A stretch of DNA of 64,000 nucleotides from Streptomyces tauricus (GCF_014650955.1 NZ_BMVY01000013.1:124001-188000); one strand, 5' to 3'. Positions 54,457 through 63,079 are shown, counted from the stretch's first letter. Notes: generated by a model not told the origin, from the letters alone. Numbers and translations are program-made.

Positions 54457-54846
54457 GCATGCCTCCTGTAAGGGGCGGATGGTGCGGGGTACCGAGACCC
54501 GGTCGGGCCCCGGGGTCTGATGCCAGACGAGCAGGCCGGCGAAGTCGCCTGGCCTATGGCGTCCGGGGTCGGGGTGCGGTGCTGTCAGGCTGCTGCGGGC
54601 TGCGCCAGCGGGGGTGTTCTCGGCGGCGTGGTCCAGTACCTGGGTGAAGTGCTCGGCCCGTTCGTCGCCCTCGGCCTCTTGGGCTCGGGTGAGTACCGAC
54701 AGGCCGCGCATGGTGAGCCAGCGCTGACGGTCCTGGACGAGCGCGGCGGCCTCATCTCGCTCGGCGTCCGTACGTAGAGTCCGCATCTCGTACACGGCTG
54801 TTAACTTTGGTGTGCGCTGGTGCGGCGGTGCGGAAGACGCGTTCAC
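54457..54846 (-). other. Open frame running from the regulator stop in frame into the precursor
   Basis: A GTG at 54846 overlaps the regulator stop (GTGA) and opens 130 codons that read without a stop directly into the precursor. The first part (MRTLRTDAERDEAAALVQDR, then QRWLTMRGL) resembles the start of Streptomyces GNAT acetyltransferases; the rest is unlike that family. It may be a small separate protein, a degenerate gene, or a coincidental open frame. The precursor's own GGAGG and ATG make fusion unlikely. Confidence 0.4.
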
Positions 54847-55331
54847 TGGTTCGCTCCGCTCTCCACCGTGCCGGTCCTGGCACCCAGTAGGCGCCAGGCT
54901 TGGGCGAGGACGACGAGTTGGGTGACGTCGGCGGCGCCCGTCTCATCGAGCAGTTCGTCGAGTGCGGACCGGAGATCGGCGGGGGCGATTTTGGCGGCGA
55001 GGGCGATGCCGTGGGGAGTGCTGTACTCAGCAACTGCCTTCAGCAGCTGCAACTGCTTCGAGTTGAGCTCAGGCGCTGGCCGCTCCAGGGTGGGCGGAAC
55101 GACCTGCTCGGCGGCCAATAGGAGATGCACGAGTACCTGCGGCTTGCAGCGAGGCGGGCAATGGACGCTCACCCGGATGTCGCGGACATACTGACGGACC
55201 GTGTGGGGCGACAGTCCGGTCCTCGTGGCGATGTCCTGGGCAGTGCGACCGTCCACAAGGTGCTGGGCGACGCGCCGGTGGGTCGGCTTCAACGGTGTGA
55301 TCGGCGCGCTGGTCGTCGTGGACGGAGTCAC
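54843..55331 (-). CDS. LuxR-type helix-turn-helix regulator of the lanthipeptide cluster
   Basis: 162 residues from a GTG. The N-terminal HTH_LuxR-like helix-turn-helix is HRRVAQHLVDGRTAQDIATR, continuing with TGLSPHTVRQYVRDIR. A helical C-terminal domain follows (ELNSKQLQLLKAVAEYST), with no receiver domain, so it is not a normal two-component regulator. Its place directly upstream of the precursor makes it the likely pathway-specific regulator. Confidence 0.75.
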   Translation of the reverse strand: MTPSTTTSAPITPLKPTHRRVAQHLVDGRTAQDIATRTGLSPHTVRQYVRDIRVSVHCPPRCKPQVLVHLLLAAEQVVPPTLERPAPELNSKQLQLLKAVAEYSTPHGIALAAKIAPADLRSALDELLDETGAADVTQLVVLAQAWRLLGARTGTVESGANQ

Positions 55332-55443
55332 GGGTGTCTCTTTCTCGGCTGGGCGGACGGTTTCCGGAAGGGGTGCCGCCGCTCCCCGCGGGGGTCGGCG
55401 GCACGGGCCCGTGCGCGGCGGTCAGAACGCCACGGCGGAGACT

Positions 55444-55620
55444 TCAGGCACGGTCGAATCCCCGCAGCAACTCGACGTCGGTGACCTGGCCGGCGAGTGC
55501 GCTGACCTCGAGCTCACCAGCGTGGACGTAGTGGTCCATTACGAAGTGCCGCGCACCCTGGACGAAGCGCTCACCGACTTCGCAGCCACCTCCATCCCGT
55601 CGACGGCATTCGGCCCCACG
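55444..55620 (-). pseudogene. Remnant of a glutamine synthetase-like gene with internal micro-inversion
   Basis: The minus strand at 55444-55539 encodes HYVHAGELEVSALAGQVTDV and ends LLRGFDRA, matching the C-terminus of the intact enzyme at 57721 (HYTRAGEIELAAVKDQVTDV, ending KRGFDRA). The adjacent ~72 bp (55544-55615) carry the preceding part (TLDEALTDFA and AFG) on the opposite strand. Over 29 bases (55555-55583) the inverted piece differs from the intact gene (57857-57885) at one position. Everything upstream is missing. It is therefore a rearranged tail of a second copy. Confidence 0.7.
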
Positions 55621-55669
55621 TGCACGGCGTGGGCCAGATCGCGGGCGGCGTCGCCGAGTTGGCCCGACA

Positions 55670-56255
55670 TCATCCCGGCGGCTTCGTCGAGGACGCCCGG
55701 GTTGTTGAGGGTGTCGGCGCGCTTTCGATCGCAAGGTGGCGGAAGAGGACAACGAGGTAGCTGAAGCTGAACCCGGTCAGCGCGCAGAAGACGACTGTCA
55801 GCAGAGCGGTGCGCCAGGAGCGCAGCCGTTGCTTTGCGGTGGCGGGAAATCCGTTGTCCAGTACGACACCGTGGGCGCGGCAGACTTCCAGGGCCAGCCA
55901 GGCGACCGTGCATCCGAACAGGGGGTGCCCCAGGTCCGGCCGGGGGAAGCCAGGAACAGCCGCATACACGGTAGAGGCACCCAGGATCACCGCCGCAGTT
56001 CCTGCACGGACTGACGACCGCCCCTACCAGCCATATGAGCCAGGCCGCCGCGATGACGGAGGTGATGAACGCGGTGCCGTTGATCCATTCAAGGTCGCGT
56101 GGTCCCCATCGGATGCCGTACATGCGCGACACGTGCACCGCGCCCACGGCCAGCGTGCACAGGCACGCGAGGGTCAGTACCGCGGCCAGGTGCCCGAGCA
56201 GACGGCGCGACCGCGTATCGGCCGCCGGGAGCGTCACGGTGGAGACGTCAGGCAC
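55670..56255 (-). pseudogene. Frame-disrupted membrane protein gene
   Basis: A GTG at 56255 starts MPDVSTVTLPAADTRSRRLL and two membrane segments in one frame. Near 56010 coding character moves to another frame (ILGASTVYAAVPGFPRPDLG, then two more membrane segments to LVVLFRHLAIES), and near 55720 it returns to the first frame (DTLNNPGVLDEAAGMMSGQL). Two compensating indels would restore one ~4-segment membrane protein. It could instead be two short genes, since a GTG begins the second segment at 55990. The start overlaps the GntR stop. Family unknown. Confidence 0.45.
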
Positions 56256-56823
56256 AGTCGAGCTCCCGTTCCGCCTCCGGATTGGTGCCGTGGGGTCCTG
56301 CCATGGCCTGGTCGCTCTCGCCGGCCTCGGAGGGGAGACCCTTCACGACCAGGGTGCGGCCGCCGGAAGTCGAGAGGATGCCCTCGTCTCGGAGAGCGTG
56401 CAGGCTCATATGGATGGTGGCTCTCGATACGCCGAACTCTGTGCCCAGGCTGGTCAGGGTCGGCATGAATACTCCGACCGGGTAGGTGCCGTCACCGATG
56501 CGCCTGCGGACGGTTGTCTGGATGTCGGTCCTGCCGGGGCCGTTCCACTGTGGCGGCATGGTGCCGTGTGGTGCGATCCCGCCTCGGCCACCGTTGCAGG
56601 TGTCGACGATGCCGCTGTCGCGGAGCAGCCTGACGGCCATGTTGGCGTAGTACCGCGTGGTGGCGAAGTGCTCGGCGATCGTGCTGAGGCTGCGGACGGT
56701 TCCCGCTTCCCAGGTGCCGTCGGTGATTTCCTTGCGCAGGAGGTCGGCGATGGCCCGGGGGTCGGAGGCGATGTCGTCAGGCATGGTTATCCCGCTCGTG
56801 ATCGGAGGGCCTGAGGAGTTCAC
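56248..56823 (-). CDS. Regulator with two GntR-type winged-helix domains
   Basis: 191 residues from the GTG at 56823, chosen for GGAGGGG immediately upstream and its GTGA overlap with the endonuclease-like gene; ATG 56784 is the alternative. Two winged-helix units are seen: DPRAIADLLRKEITDGTWEA with LSTIAEHFATTRYYANMAVR, and TTVRRRIGDGTYPVGVFMPT with TSLGTEFGVSRATIHMSLHA. No effector-binding domain follows. Tandem GntR DNA-binding domains in one chain are uncommon. It likely controls the permease-synthetase operon it belongs to. Confidence 0.75.
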   Translation of the reverse strand: MNSSGPPITSGITMPDDIASDPRAIADLLRKEITDGTWEAGTVRSLSTIAEHFATTRYYANMAVRLLRDSGIVDTCNGGRGGIAPHGTMPPQWNGPGRTDIQTTVRRRIGDGTYPVGVFMPTLTSLGTEFGVSRATIHMSLHALRDEGILSTSGGRTLVVKGLPSEAGESDQAMAGPHGTNPEAERELDCA

Positions 56824-57728
56824 GGCCCCTCCAGGAGTGATGGTGCGTCGGCCGGGCGGGGCTCTGTGTACAGGTCGGCCACGACGGGGAGATGGTCCGA
56901 TGCCCTCCGCGCGCGGGGCGTGTCGAGCACGGTGTAGGACCCCATGTGCCAGGAGAGATTCCGCGAGGGCAGGATGTAGTCGGACCGGTGATCACGGCCG
57001 TCCTTGCCCCAGTGACCGGCGGTTCTGGCGAACTCCAGCTCCAGTTCGGCGGCGGGGTCCACGTAGCCGGCGGCCAGGAGTGCACTCATCGCGCGCTTGT
57101 CGAGGCTTCCGTAGCTGCCGTCCGGATGCTGGATCCGGTTGCCCGAATACTGCGTCGGCGGAAGCCAGTCCCAGGTGTCGGGCTCGGGATCGCCGGGAGC
57201 CTCGGAGTTGAGATCGCCGACGAGGAGGGTGTCATCCCGGTCGCCGTACTGCGTGAGCCATCTGGCCTCGGCCAGCCGGTCGGCCGGGTCGAAGGGGTCG
57301 AGATGGGTGTGCAGGACGCGCAGCGGCGCGTCCACCCCGTCCACCTGGAGGTCGGCGCGCGAGACCGTGTGGTGGAAGTTCCCCTCGGCGACGTCCGGGT
57401 AGAAGCGCAGAAAGCGGATTCCCGGCGGTCGGACCAGCGTGACCAGGTGGCATCCATGGCTGGCTGACAGAGCGAGGCGGGCCTCCATCTTCAGCGCCGC
57501 AGCGATCATGTTGATCCATTGGCCGCCGTTCCTCTCCCACCGTTTAGCCTCTTGCAGACACACCACGTGTGGGTCGAGTTCTTCGAGCAGTTCGATCTGG
57601 TCGGCCAGGCGCTGATATGAGCCGTCACTGTTACGGCCGCCGTTGAGCGTGTTGTAGCTGACGAGCCGGAGATGCGAGTGCGCCGCACCAGCGAGCGCGC
57701 GAGGGCCGGAGGGGATGCTGTCAGGCAC
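56820..57728 (-). CDS. Endonuclease/exonuclease/phosphatase (EEP) family protein
   Basis: 302 residues from the GTG at 57728, overlapping the stop of the synthetase gene by 8 bases. EEP motifs are in order: LVSYNTLNGG, VVCLQEAK (metal Glu), LHTHLDP, VGDLNSE, and SDYILP followed by the catalytic SDHLPVVADL. No signal peptide. EEP enzymes cleave phosphodiesters in nucleic acids, lipids or inositol phosphates; the substrate here is not evident. Its tight coupling to glutamine synthetase-like and regulator genes is curious. Confidence 0.82.
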   Translation of the reverse strand: MPDSIPSGPRALAGAAHSHLRLVSYNTLNGGRNSDGSYQRLADQIELLEELDPHVVCLQEAKRWERNGGQWINMIAAALKMEARLALSASHGCHLVTLVRPPGIRFLRFYPDVAEGNFHHTVSRADLQVDGVDAPLRVLHTHLDPFDPADRLAEARWLTQYGDRDDTLLVGDLNSEAPGDPEPDTWDWLPPTQYSGNRIQHPDGSYGSLDKRAMSALLAAGYVDPAAELELEFARTAGHWGKDGRDHRSDYILPSRNLSWHMGSYTVLDTPRARRASDHLPVVADLYTEPRPADAPSLLEGP

Positions 57729-59124
57729 GGTCGAACCCCCTCTTCAGCTCCACGTCCGTGACCTGGTCTTTGACCGCCGCGAGTTCGATCTCGCCGGCCC
57801 GGGTGTAGTGCTCCACCACCCGAGAGCCGAAAGCCTCCTGCGCGAGCTGGCTGTTCGCGAAGTCAGTGAGCGCTTCGTCCAGGGTCTGCGGTACGGGGAG
57901 CGGTTCGGTGGCGTGGTAGGCGTCGCCCGTGCAGGGTTCGGGGAGTTTCGGCTCGGTGCGGATACCGTGGGCGATCGAGGCGAGCGTCGCCGCAAGGGCG
58001 AGGTAGGGGTTGGCGTCGGCGCCCGGTACGCGGTTTTCCAGGTGCGGGTGTGTCCTGTGGCCGGTCACGCGCACGGTACAGGTGCGGTTGTCGTGCCCCC
58101 AGGAGAAGTTCGTGGGGGCGAATGAGTGCGGCCTGAAACGCCGGTAGGAGTTGAGGGTGGGCGCGTACAGCGGCCCCATGTAGGGCAGGTTTTCGATCAG
58201 TCCGGCGATGGAGTGTTGCAGGCGTGCGGGCAGTTCGCTCGGCCGCAGGGTGTGGAACACCGGCTCGTCGCCGTGCCACAGGGACACGTGCAGGTGCATG
58301 CCGCTGCCCACGCCGGTCTGCGGGGCGGCCATGAACGTCGCAACCATGCCGTGCCGCTCCGCGATCTGGCGTACGGCATGCTGGTGGACGGTGTAGGCGT
58401 CGCAGGCCCGCATGGGGTCCCCGTACGGATCCTCGTACGGCCACGTCACCTCGATCTGTCCGGCCGCCCCTTCCGTCTTGATCGCCTCGACCGGGGTCCC
58501 TGCCGCGCGGAGGGCATCGTGAAGGTGGTCGAAGAAGCCACTCAGCGCCACCGGGTGGTCGAGCGCATAGTCGAGGTTGTGCGGACAGACGGGCGTCAGG
58601 CCCTGGTATCCGCGACGCCGTGCCTGCGCCGTGGTGTGCCGGTAAAGCATGAACTCGCTCTCGATGCCCACCTTCGCTTTCAGCCCGAGCGCTGCGAGCC
58701 TTTCGATCTGCCTTCTGAGGATCTGCCGGGGAGCGACCTCGACCGGGCTGCCGTCACGGTGGACGGCGTCACCGTGCACAAGGACAGTGCGTGACAGGTA
58801 GTTCAGGCGGCGGATGGTGCCCCGGTCGGGGACGACGCGCAGGTCACCGAACCCGTCGTGCCAGCCCGTGAGGTCGTAGCCAGGCTGCGGGTTCATGTCC
58901 AGGTCCGTGGCGAGCACGTACCGGCACATCTCCGGCCCGTCCGGGAGCCGGTCCAGGAACGTCTGGGCGTCGAGGCGTTTGCCCTTGAGGCGGCCCTGCA
59001 TGTCGGGGACGGCGACCATCACCGTGGTGATCTGACGGTCCCGCACCAGGCGGTCGAGTTCCTCCGGCGCCAGGAAAGGGGGCGGTACGACGTAGAGGGG
59101 TTCGCGGCTGGTCTGGTCGGTCAT
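57721..59124 (-). CDS. Glutamine synthetase-like enzyme (gamma-glutamyl amide ligase, GlnA3/GlnA4 type)
   Basis: 467 residues from the ATG at 59124, overlapping the permease stop (TGATG). The ATP-binding and catalytic signatures include IESEFMLYR, GAAGQIEV, HLHVSLW, NRTCTVRV and ANPYLALAATLA. The N-terminus VAVPDMQGRLKGKRLDAQ is typical of the Streptomyces GlnA3/GlnA4-like enzymes that glutamylate polyamines or ethanolamine rather than ammonia. The adjacent permease, made from the same mRNA, supports catabolism of an imported amine or amino acid. The exact substrate is unknown. Confidence 0.85.
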   Translation of the reverse strand: MTDQTSREPLYVVPPPFLAPEELDRLVRDRQITTVMVAVPDMQGRLKGKRLDAQTFLDRLPDGPEMCRYVLATDLDMNPQPGYDLTGWHDGFGDLRVVPDRGTIRRLNYLSRTVLVHGDAVHRDGSPVEVAPRQILRRQIERLAALGLKAKVGIESEFMLYRHTTAQARRRGYQGLTPVCPHNLDYALDHPVALSGFFDHLHDALRAAGTPVEAIKTEGAAGQIEVTWPYEDPYGDPMRACDAYTVHQHAVRQIAERHGMVATFMAAPQTGVGSGMHLHVSLWHGDEPVFHTLRPSELPARLQHSIAGLIENLPYMGPLYAPTLNSYRRFRPHSFAPTNFSWGHDNRTCTVRVTGHRTHPHLENRVPGADANPYLALAATLASIAHGIRTEPKLPEPCTGDAYHATEPLPVPQTLDEALTDFANSQLAQEAFGSRVVEHYTRAGEIELAAVKDQVTDVELKRGFDRA

Positions 59125-60638
59125 CACACCACGTCCTCGGACAGTGCCATGGTCTCGGCGTCGCTGCCGAGCGGCGGGATCTTGTATGAGCGTCGGCCCT
59201 TGGTGATCCACGTGATCCATGCGATGAACAGGACTACGGCGAGGGCGACCCCCGCGTAGTTGAACGACTGTGCGGTGATCGGTGAGGTCTGGGGCAGGCA
59301 GAAGACGACGGTCAGCACGCTCACGTATCCGACCGAGATCCAGCCGAGAGGCTTGCTCCAGGCGCCGAGGTGCCAGGGGCCTGGTTCGAAGCGGTCACCG
59401 GCGCGCCGCCGCAGGTAGACCGGGATCACGTAGGCGGGTGTGATGCCGATGACGTTGATCGCGGTGACGGCGGCGTAGGCGGTCGGCGAGTACAGGCTGG
59501 GCAGCGCCAGGAGCAGCGCGATCCCCACCGACAGCCACACCGCGGGGACGGGGGTCTTGGTGCGGCTGCTGACGCGCCGCCAGGTCGCGGAACCGTAGAG
59601 GGCCCCGTCCCGCGAGAACGCGTACACCATGCGGGAGGCGGCGGCCGTCTCCGCGTTCCCGCAGAACAACTGGGCGACGATGACGACGAGGAGCAGGCCC
59701 TTGGCCACGCCGGTGCCCAGGACGTCGATGAAGATCTGCGCGGGCGGCACGCCCGTGCTGGTGCCCAGGGTGCCCGCGTAGTCCTCGATCGCGAACAGCA
59801 GGCCGGCCAGCAGCACGAACCCGGCCGCCCAGGACCAGGCGATGGCGCGGACGATGCCCTTGGGCGCTGCGATCTGTGCGCCCTTGGTCTCCTCCGACAG
59901 GTGGGAGGAGGCGTCGTAGCCGCAGAACGTGTACGCGGCCAGCAGGCAGCCGAGCGCGGCCACATAGACGGGGTTGTCGAAGCCGGTGCCGTTGTTGACG
60001 TGCGTGAACACGAAGTCCGCGCTCTGCCGCTCGCCCGGCGCGAAGGTGAGCATCCCGACGATCAGCGCGACACCGAAGAGCTGCCACCACACCGAGATCG
60101 AGTTGAGGACGGTGACCAGGCGCACCCCGAGCGTGTTGAGGGTGCCGTGCAGCAGCAGGATGCCGGCGAATATCAGCATCGTCGTCTCAGGCGTGGGCAC
60201 CAGACCCCACTGCAAGTTCGCGAACGCCCCGACGAACAGTGCACACCCGTAGTCGATCCCGGCTATCGCGCCGAGCAGCCCCAGCAGGTTGAGCCAGCCC
60301 GTCACCCAGGCCCAGCGGGGCCCGCCGAGGCGGTGGGCCATGTAGTACAGGCCGCCCGAGGTGGGATAGGCGGAGGTGACTTCAGCCAGGCACGCGCCGA
60401 GGATGAGGGTCATGGCGCCGATGCCGATCCAGCCCCACAGCATGACGGCGGGGCCGCCGGTGTTGAGGCCGTAGCCGAACAGGGTCATGCCGCCGGCCAG
60501 GATGCAGATCACCGAGAAGCTGATCGCGAAGTTCCCGAAGCCGCCCATGCCGCGCTTGAGCTCGGGCGTGTAGCCGTGCCCGCGCAGCGCCGCGTCGTCG
60601 TCCAGCGGACGGCGGCTAGTTGATCGTCTGTGCGGCAT
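59124..60638 (-). CDS. APC-family amino acid/amine permease
   Basis: 504 residues from an ATG with GAGGTG upstream. About 12 membrane segments begin after a ~30-residue cytoplasmic start. The sequence GGFGNFAISFSVICILAGGM and the motif SGGLYYMAHRLGGPRWAW match the GABA/choline-type branch of APC permeases (HNM1/GabP-like). FCGYDASSHLSEETKGA is the conserved segment 6-7 loop. It is the first gene of the operon with the glutamine synthetase-like enzyme and likely imports that enzyme's amine substrate. Confidence 0.85.
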   Translation of the reverse strand: MPHRRSTSRRPLDDDAALRGHGYTPELKRGMGGFGNFAISFSVICILAGGMTLFGYGLNTGGPAVMLWGWIGIGAMTLILGACLAEVTSAYPTSGGLYYMAHRLGGPRWAWVTGWLNLLGLLGAIAGIDYGCALFVGAFANLQWGLVPTPETTMLIFAGILLLHGTLNTLGVRLVTVLNSISVWWQLFGVALIVGMLTFAPGERQSADFVFTHVNNGTGFDNPVYVAALGCLLAAYTFCGYDASSHLSEETKGAQIAAPKGIVRAIAWSWAAGFVLLAGLLFAIEDYAGTLGTSTGVPPAQIFIDVLGTGVAKGLLLVVIVAQLFCGNAETAAASRMVYAFSRDGALYGSATWRRVSSRTKTPVPAVWLSVGIALLLALPSLYSPTAYAAVTAINVIGITPAYVIPVYLRRRAGDRFEPGPWHLGAWSKPLGWISVGYVSVLTVVFCLPQTSPITAQSFNYAGVALAVVLFIAWITWITKGRRSYKIPPLGSDAETMALSEDVV

Positions 60639-60776
60639 CGGGCACCTCGGGGGAGAAGGGAGGAGGGGAGAGACGGCGTAATGCGGGTGGTAAGTGCAAC
60701 GGAAAGGTCCTTTGGACGACTTGGAGGAGGGACGAGCACAAGGGGGCCGTGGTCGCGGAGGGTGGGCCTCGGATGG

Positions 60777-61772
60777 TCATCGGTGGCCCCTGGATTTCAG
60801 GGCGGGGCGGCGGGCCTTGAGGAATTCCTCCCGCCACTCCTGCGGCTCGTGGGCGACCTGGGCCCACGGCGCGGTGGTCACGTGCGGGCCGATCGCCTCG
60901 AACACCGGGCCGGCATGGCCTACGCCGGTGGCCGTCAGGGCGTGCACCAGGTGGTTGAGATCCAGCAGGGAACGGGTGTCGGGCTGCCCTGGCGCGGGCT
61001 GCGTCGGCTCGAACCACTCATGCAGCGCCTGGCGGGCGTAGTGCGCTTTGTCCTCGGTGACCCAGTACGCCAGCACACTGGCGGTCTGCCGTGTCGCCCA
61101 CTGCTTGCGGTACTGATCGACGAACGCGTACAGCGGCAGAACCTTTAGCGGCGACCCGATGGGGGCTTTGGATGCCACCCACTGTGCGAAGGTGATCAGC
61201 TCGTCGCCGCGGGCGCGAAAGACGGCGAGCATCCGGTGGAAGGCTTCACGGTTGTGCGCATCCCGTTGGTGCACCGCGTCCAGCAGCCGCCAAGGGCCTG
61301 GTGGCAGCAGGTCCTCACGCGTGATCCAGTTGAGCGCGCTGTGCGGCCGCCTGGGGTCGTCGTCGACCTGCGCGAGCGTCATGAAGCACAGCGGCGGCAC
61401 CGGATCGGCCGTCCACTCCGCGGCCGCACTGCACGCGTAACGGGCCTTGAGAATGGCCTGCATCAGCTGTGGCCGGGAGGCGCCGTTGCGATGGGCGAGG
61501 ACCACGCGTTCGCTCAGCACGCGGGCCCGCATCATCCAGGCGTTCCAGTCCTCAGGCTCCTCCGCGGCCCACATCTCGATCGCCTCGGTGTCCACCGCCG
61601 CGCGGCCCAGGACCTGACTTCGGCTGCACCGCAGTGCCCAGGAATCCGTCCTGGCGAGCAACTCCTTCGTGGACAACCACCGATTCAGACGCAGATCCTC
61701 CAGGGCGACGCGCAGATCGGCGTCCCGACCTGCGGGATGCGGGAGTGTCAGGCTCATGTCAGCAAAGGGCAT
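60777..61772 (-). CDS. Hypothetical protein
   Basis: 331 residues from the ATG at 61772 (GGGGG seven bases upstream); ATG 61757 is possible. Soluble, helical and Trp/Arg-rich (WNAWMMRARVLSERVVLAHR, RSLLDLNHLVHALTATGVG). Coding character is clear throughout. I do not recognise a family. Repeated ~40-residue helix pairs suggest an alpha-solenoid. It precedes the permease operon on the same strand, with 138 bp between. Confidence 0.6.
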   Translation of the reverse strand: MPFADMSLTLPHPAGRDADLRVALEDLRLNRWLSTKELLARTDSWALRCSRSQVLGRAAVDTEAIEMWAAEEPEDWNAWMMRARVLSERVVLAHRNGASRPQLMQAILKARYACSAAAEWTADPVPPLCFMTLAQVDDDPRRPHSALNWITREDLLPPGPWRLLDAVHQRDAHNREAFHRMLAVFRARGDELITFAQWVASKAPIGSPLKVLPLYAFVDQYRKQWATRQTASVLAYWVTEDKAHYARQALHEWFEPTQPAPGQPDTRSLLDLNHLVHALTATGVGHAGPVFEAIGPHVTTAPWAQVAHEPQEWREEFLKARRPALKSRGHR

Positions 61773-61954
61773 CAGTGGGCCCCCAGTGTGAGAAGGCTGG
61801 GAGGGTGACGGCGGCGCACTGGCCTGGCGCGAGTAAGGAAGGCATGGGGTGAGTCCTCAGAGAAGGGGGTGGGGCGTCGGGCCGCAGCCCACGTGATCCG
61901 CTGGCCATAGGGGGAGCCGGGACTGCTGACTGCGGCCCGAAGGGGCTTGTTGGG

Positions 61955-62503
61955 TCAGCCGGAGGCGCCGGCTGCAAGCTCGGTCGGCAGGGACTGCGCC
62001 TGGAGCCGGTTCGCCCACTCGGCGTGCGGTTCGAGACCCAGGGCGTAGCGCCGGTCATCGAGCCGTTCCGGCTCTACGACACGGTAGAGCCGGAGGAAGC
62101 CGACGTGCGTTGGGACGTAGAGCGTTCCGAAGCGCTGCGGCTGTCCGAGGTTGAAACAGATCCGATCGGCCAGTAGTGCGTAGTGCAATGGGTTGGCGTC
62201 GCCTTGGTGCACGGCCTTACCCAGCAGCTCCAGCGCACGGGCCTGCAGTGCACCGTCGGTGCAGTACGTTGCGATCCGCCAGGCGCATAGCGAGGCATGC
62301 TGGCCGACGAGCTGGTAGCCAGGCCAGCCGTGCTCGCCCAGGATGCGTCGTAGGAGGTCTGTCTCCGCGGCGAACAGGTCAACAAGGGCTTTGGCCGCCG
62401 CTGCGTCCGCTCCGGGCATGCTTGCTTCGAGCCCTTCCGCGCGCCACAGGCAACGCAGGAGGTCGATGCCGAAGTCGGGCGGGGCCGGTTTCGTCGTGGT
62501 CAT
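61955..62503 (-). CDS. DUF6624-like protein
   Basis: 182 residues from the ATG at 62503; the frame is open upstream to 62608 but without a good ribosome site. The family pattern is visible: LLRRILGEHGWPGYQLVGQH, LELLGKAVHQGDANPLHYAL, LADRICFNLGQPQRFGTLYV. DUF6624 has no known activity to me. Helical; no membrane segment. Confidence 0.65.
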   Translation of the reverse strand: MTTTKPAPPDFGIDLLRCLWRAEGLEASMPGADAAAAKALVDLFAAETDLLRRILGEHGWPGYQLVGQHASLCAWRIATYCTDGALQARALELLGKAVHQGDANPLHYALLADRICFNLGQPQRFGTLYVPTHVGFLRLYRVVEPERLDDRRYALGLEPHAEWANRLQAQSLPTELAAGASG

Positions 62504-62608
62504 GGGGGCATCAACTCGGAAGGTCAGTCGTCGGCGGACATCGGGAATTCCCTCGATGCGGTTCAGGCGCAGATGGCTATCGGGTAGGGCCTGGAGTGGT
62601 TTGTGCAA

Positions 62609-63079
62609 TCAGGGGGCGTCGTGCAGGTAGAGGGCGCACCAGGTGATGAAGCCGTCGTCGCTGATGCCCCAGTCGTCGGCGATGGCCTCGACTAGGAAGA
62701 GTCCACGGCCGCCCTCGTCCAAGGAACTCGCTGCCTGTGGTTCGGGAACCTCGGGCGAGCCGTCGCGGACCTCAATCCGCAGGTGACCGGTGGCAAAGGA
62801 CAAACGAACTCCGACATCACCGCGGCCGTGTCTGAGCGCGTTGGTGACCAGCTCGGTGACGAGTAACTCGGCGTCCGCGATGAGCGCCGGTCGTTCCCAG
62901 CAGCTCAGGCCAGCCCGTACGACACTGCGTATCCGCTGTGGCCAGAGCAGGTCCACAAGAGCTACAGCCCCATTTCCAGACCCATGGCCGCGAGCGAAGA
63001 CCACCTCAAGGCCGGTACGCGGGAGGAAAAGGAAACTGGCGTCGGGAGCATTATCAGTGATGATTGCAGTCGATGTCAT
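62609..63079 (-). CDS. Anti-sigma-type ATP-binding protein (HATPase_c_2)
   Basis: 156 residues from the ATG at 63079 with AGAAGG upstream. A GHKL fold of the RsbW/SpoIIAB type: N box ELVTNALRHG, G1 box VRDGSPEVP and G2 box DEGGRGLFLVEAIADDWG. Streptomyces encode dozens of these small kinases; they phosphorylate anti-anti-sigma proteins or act as stand-alone regulators. No sigma or anti-anti-sigma gene is adjacent. Confidence 0.85.
   Translation of the reverse strand: MTSTAIITDNAPDASFLFLPRTGLEVVFARGHGSGNGAVALVDLLWPQRIRSVVRAGLSCWERPALIADAELLVTELVTNALRHGRGDVGVRLSFATGHLRIEVRDGSPEVPEPQAASSLDEGGRGLFLVEAIADDWGISDDGFITWCALYLHDAP

Noticed and set aside
55201..55764. Plus-strand frame containing TLDEALTDFA, as if a synthetase gene were on this strand
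   Set aside because: Only about 25 codons match; flanking sequence does not. It is explained by a small inverted block in a minus-strand remnant.
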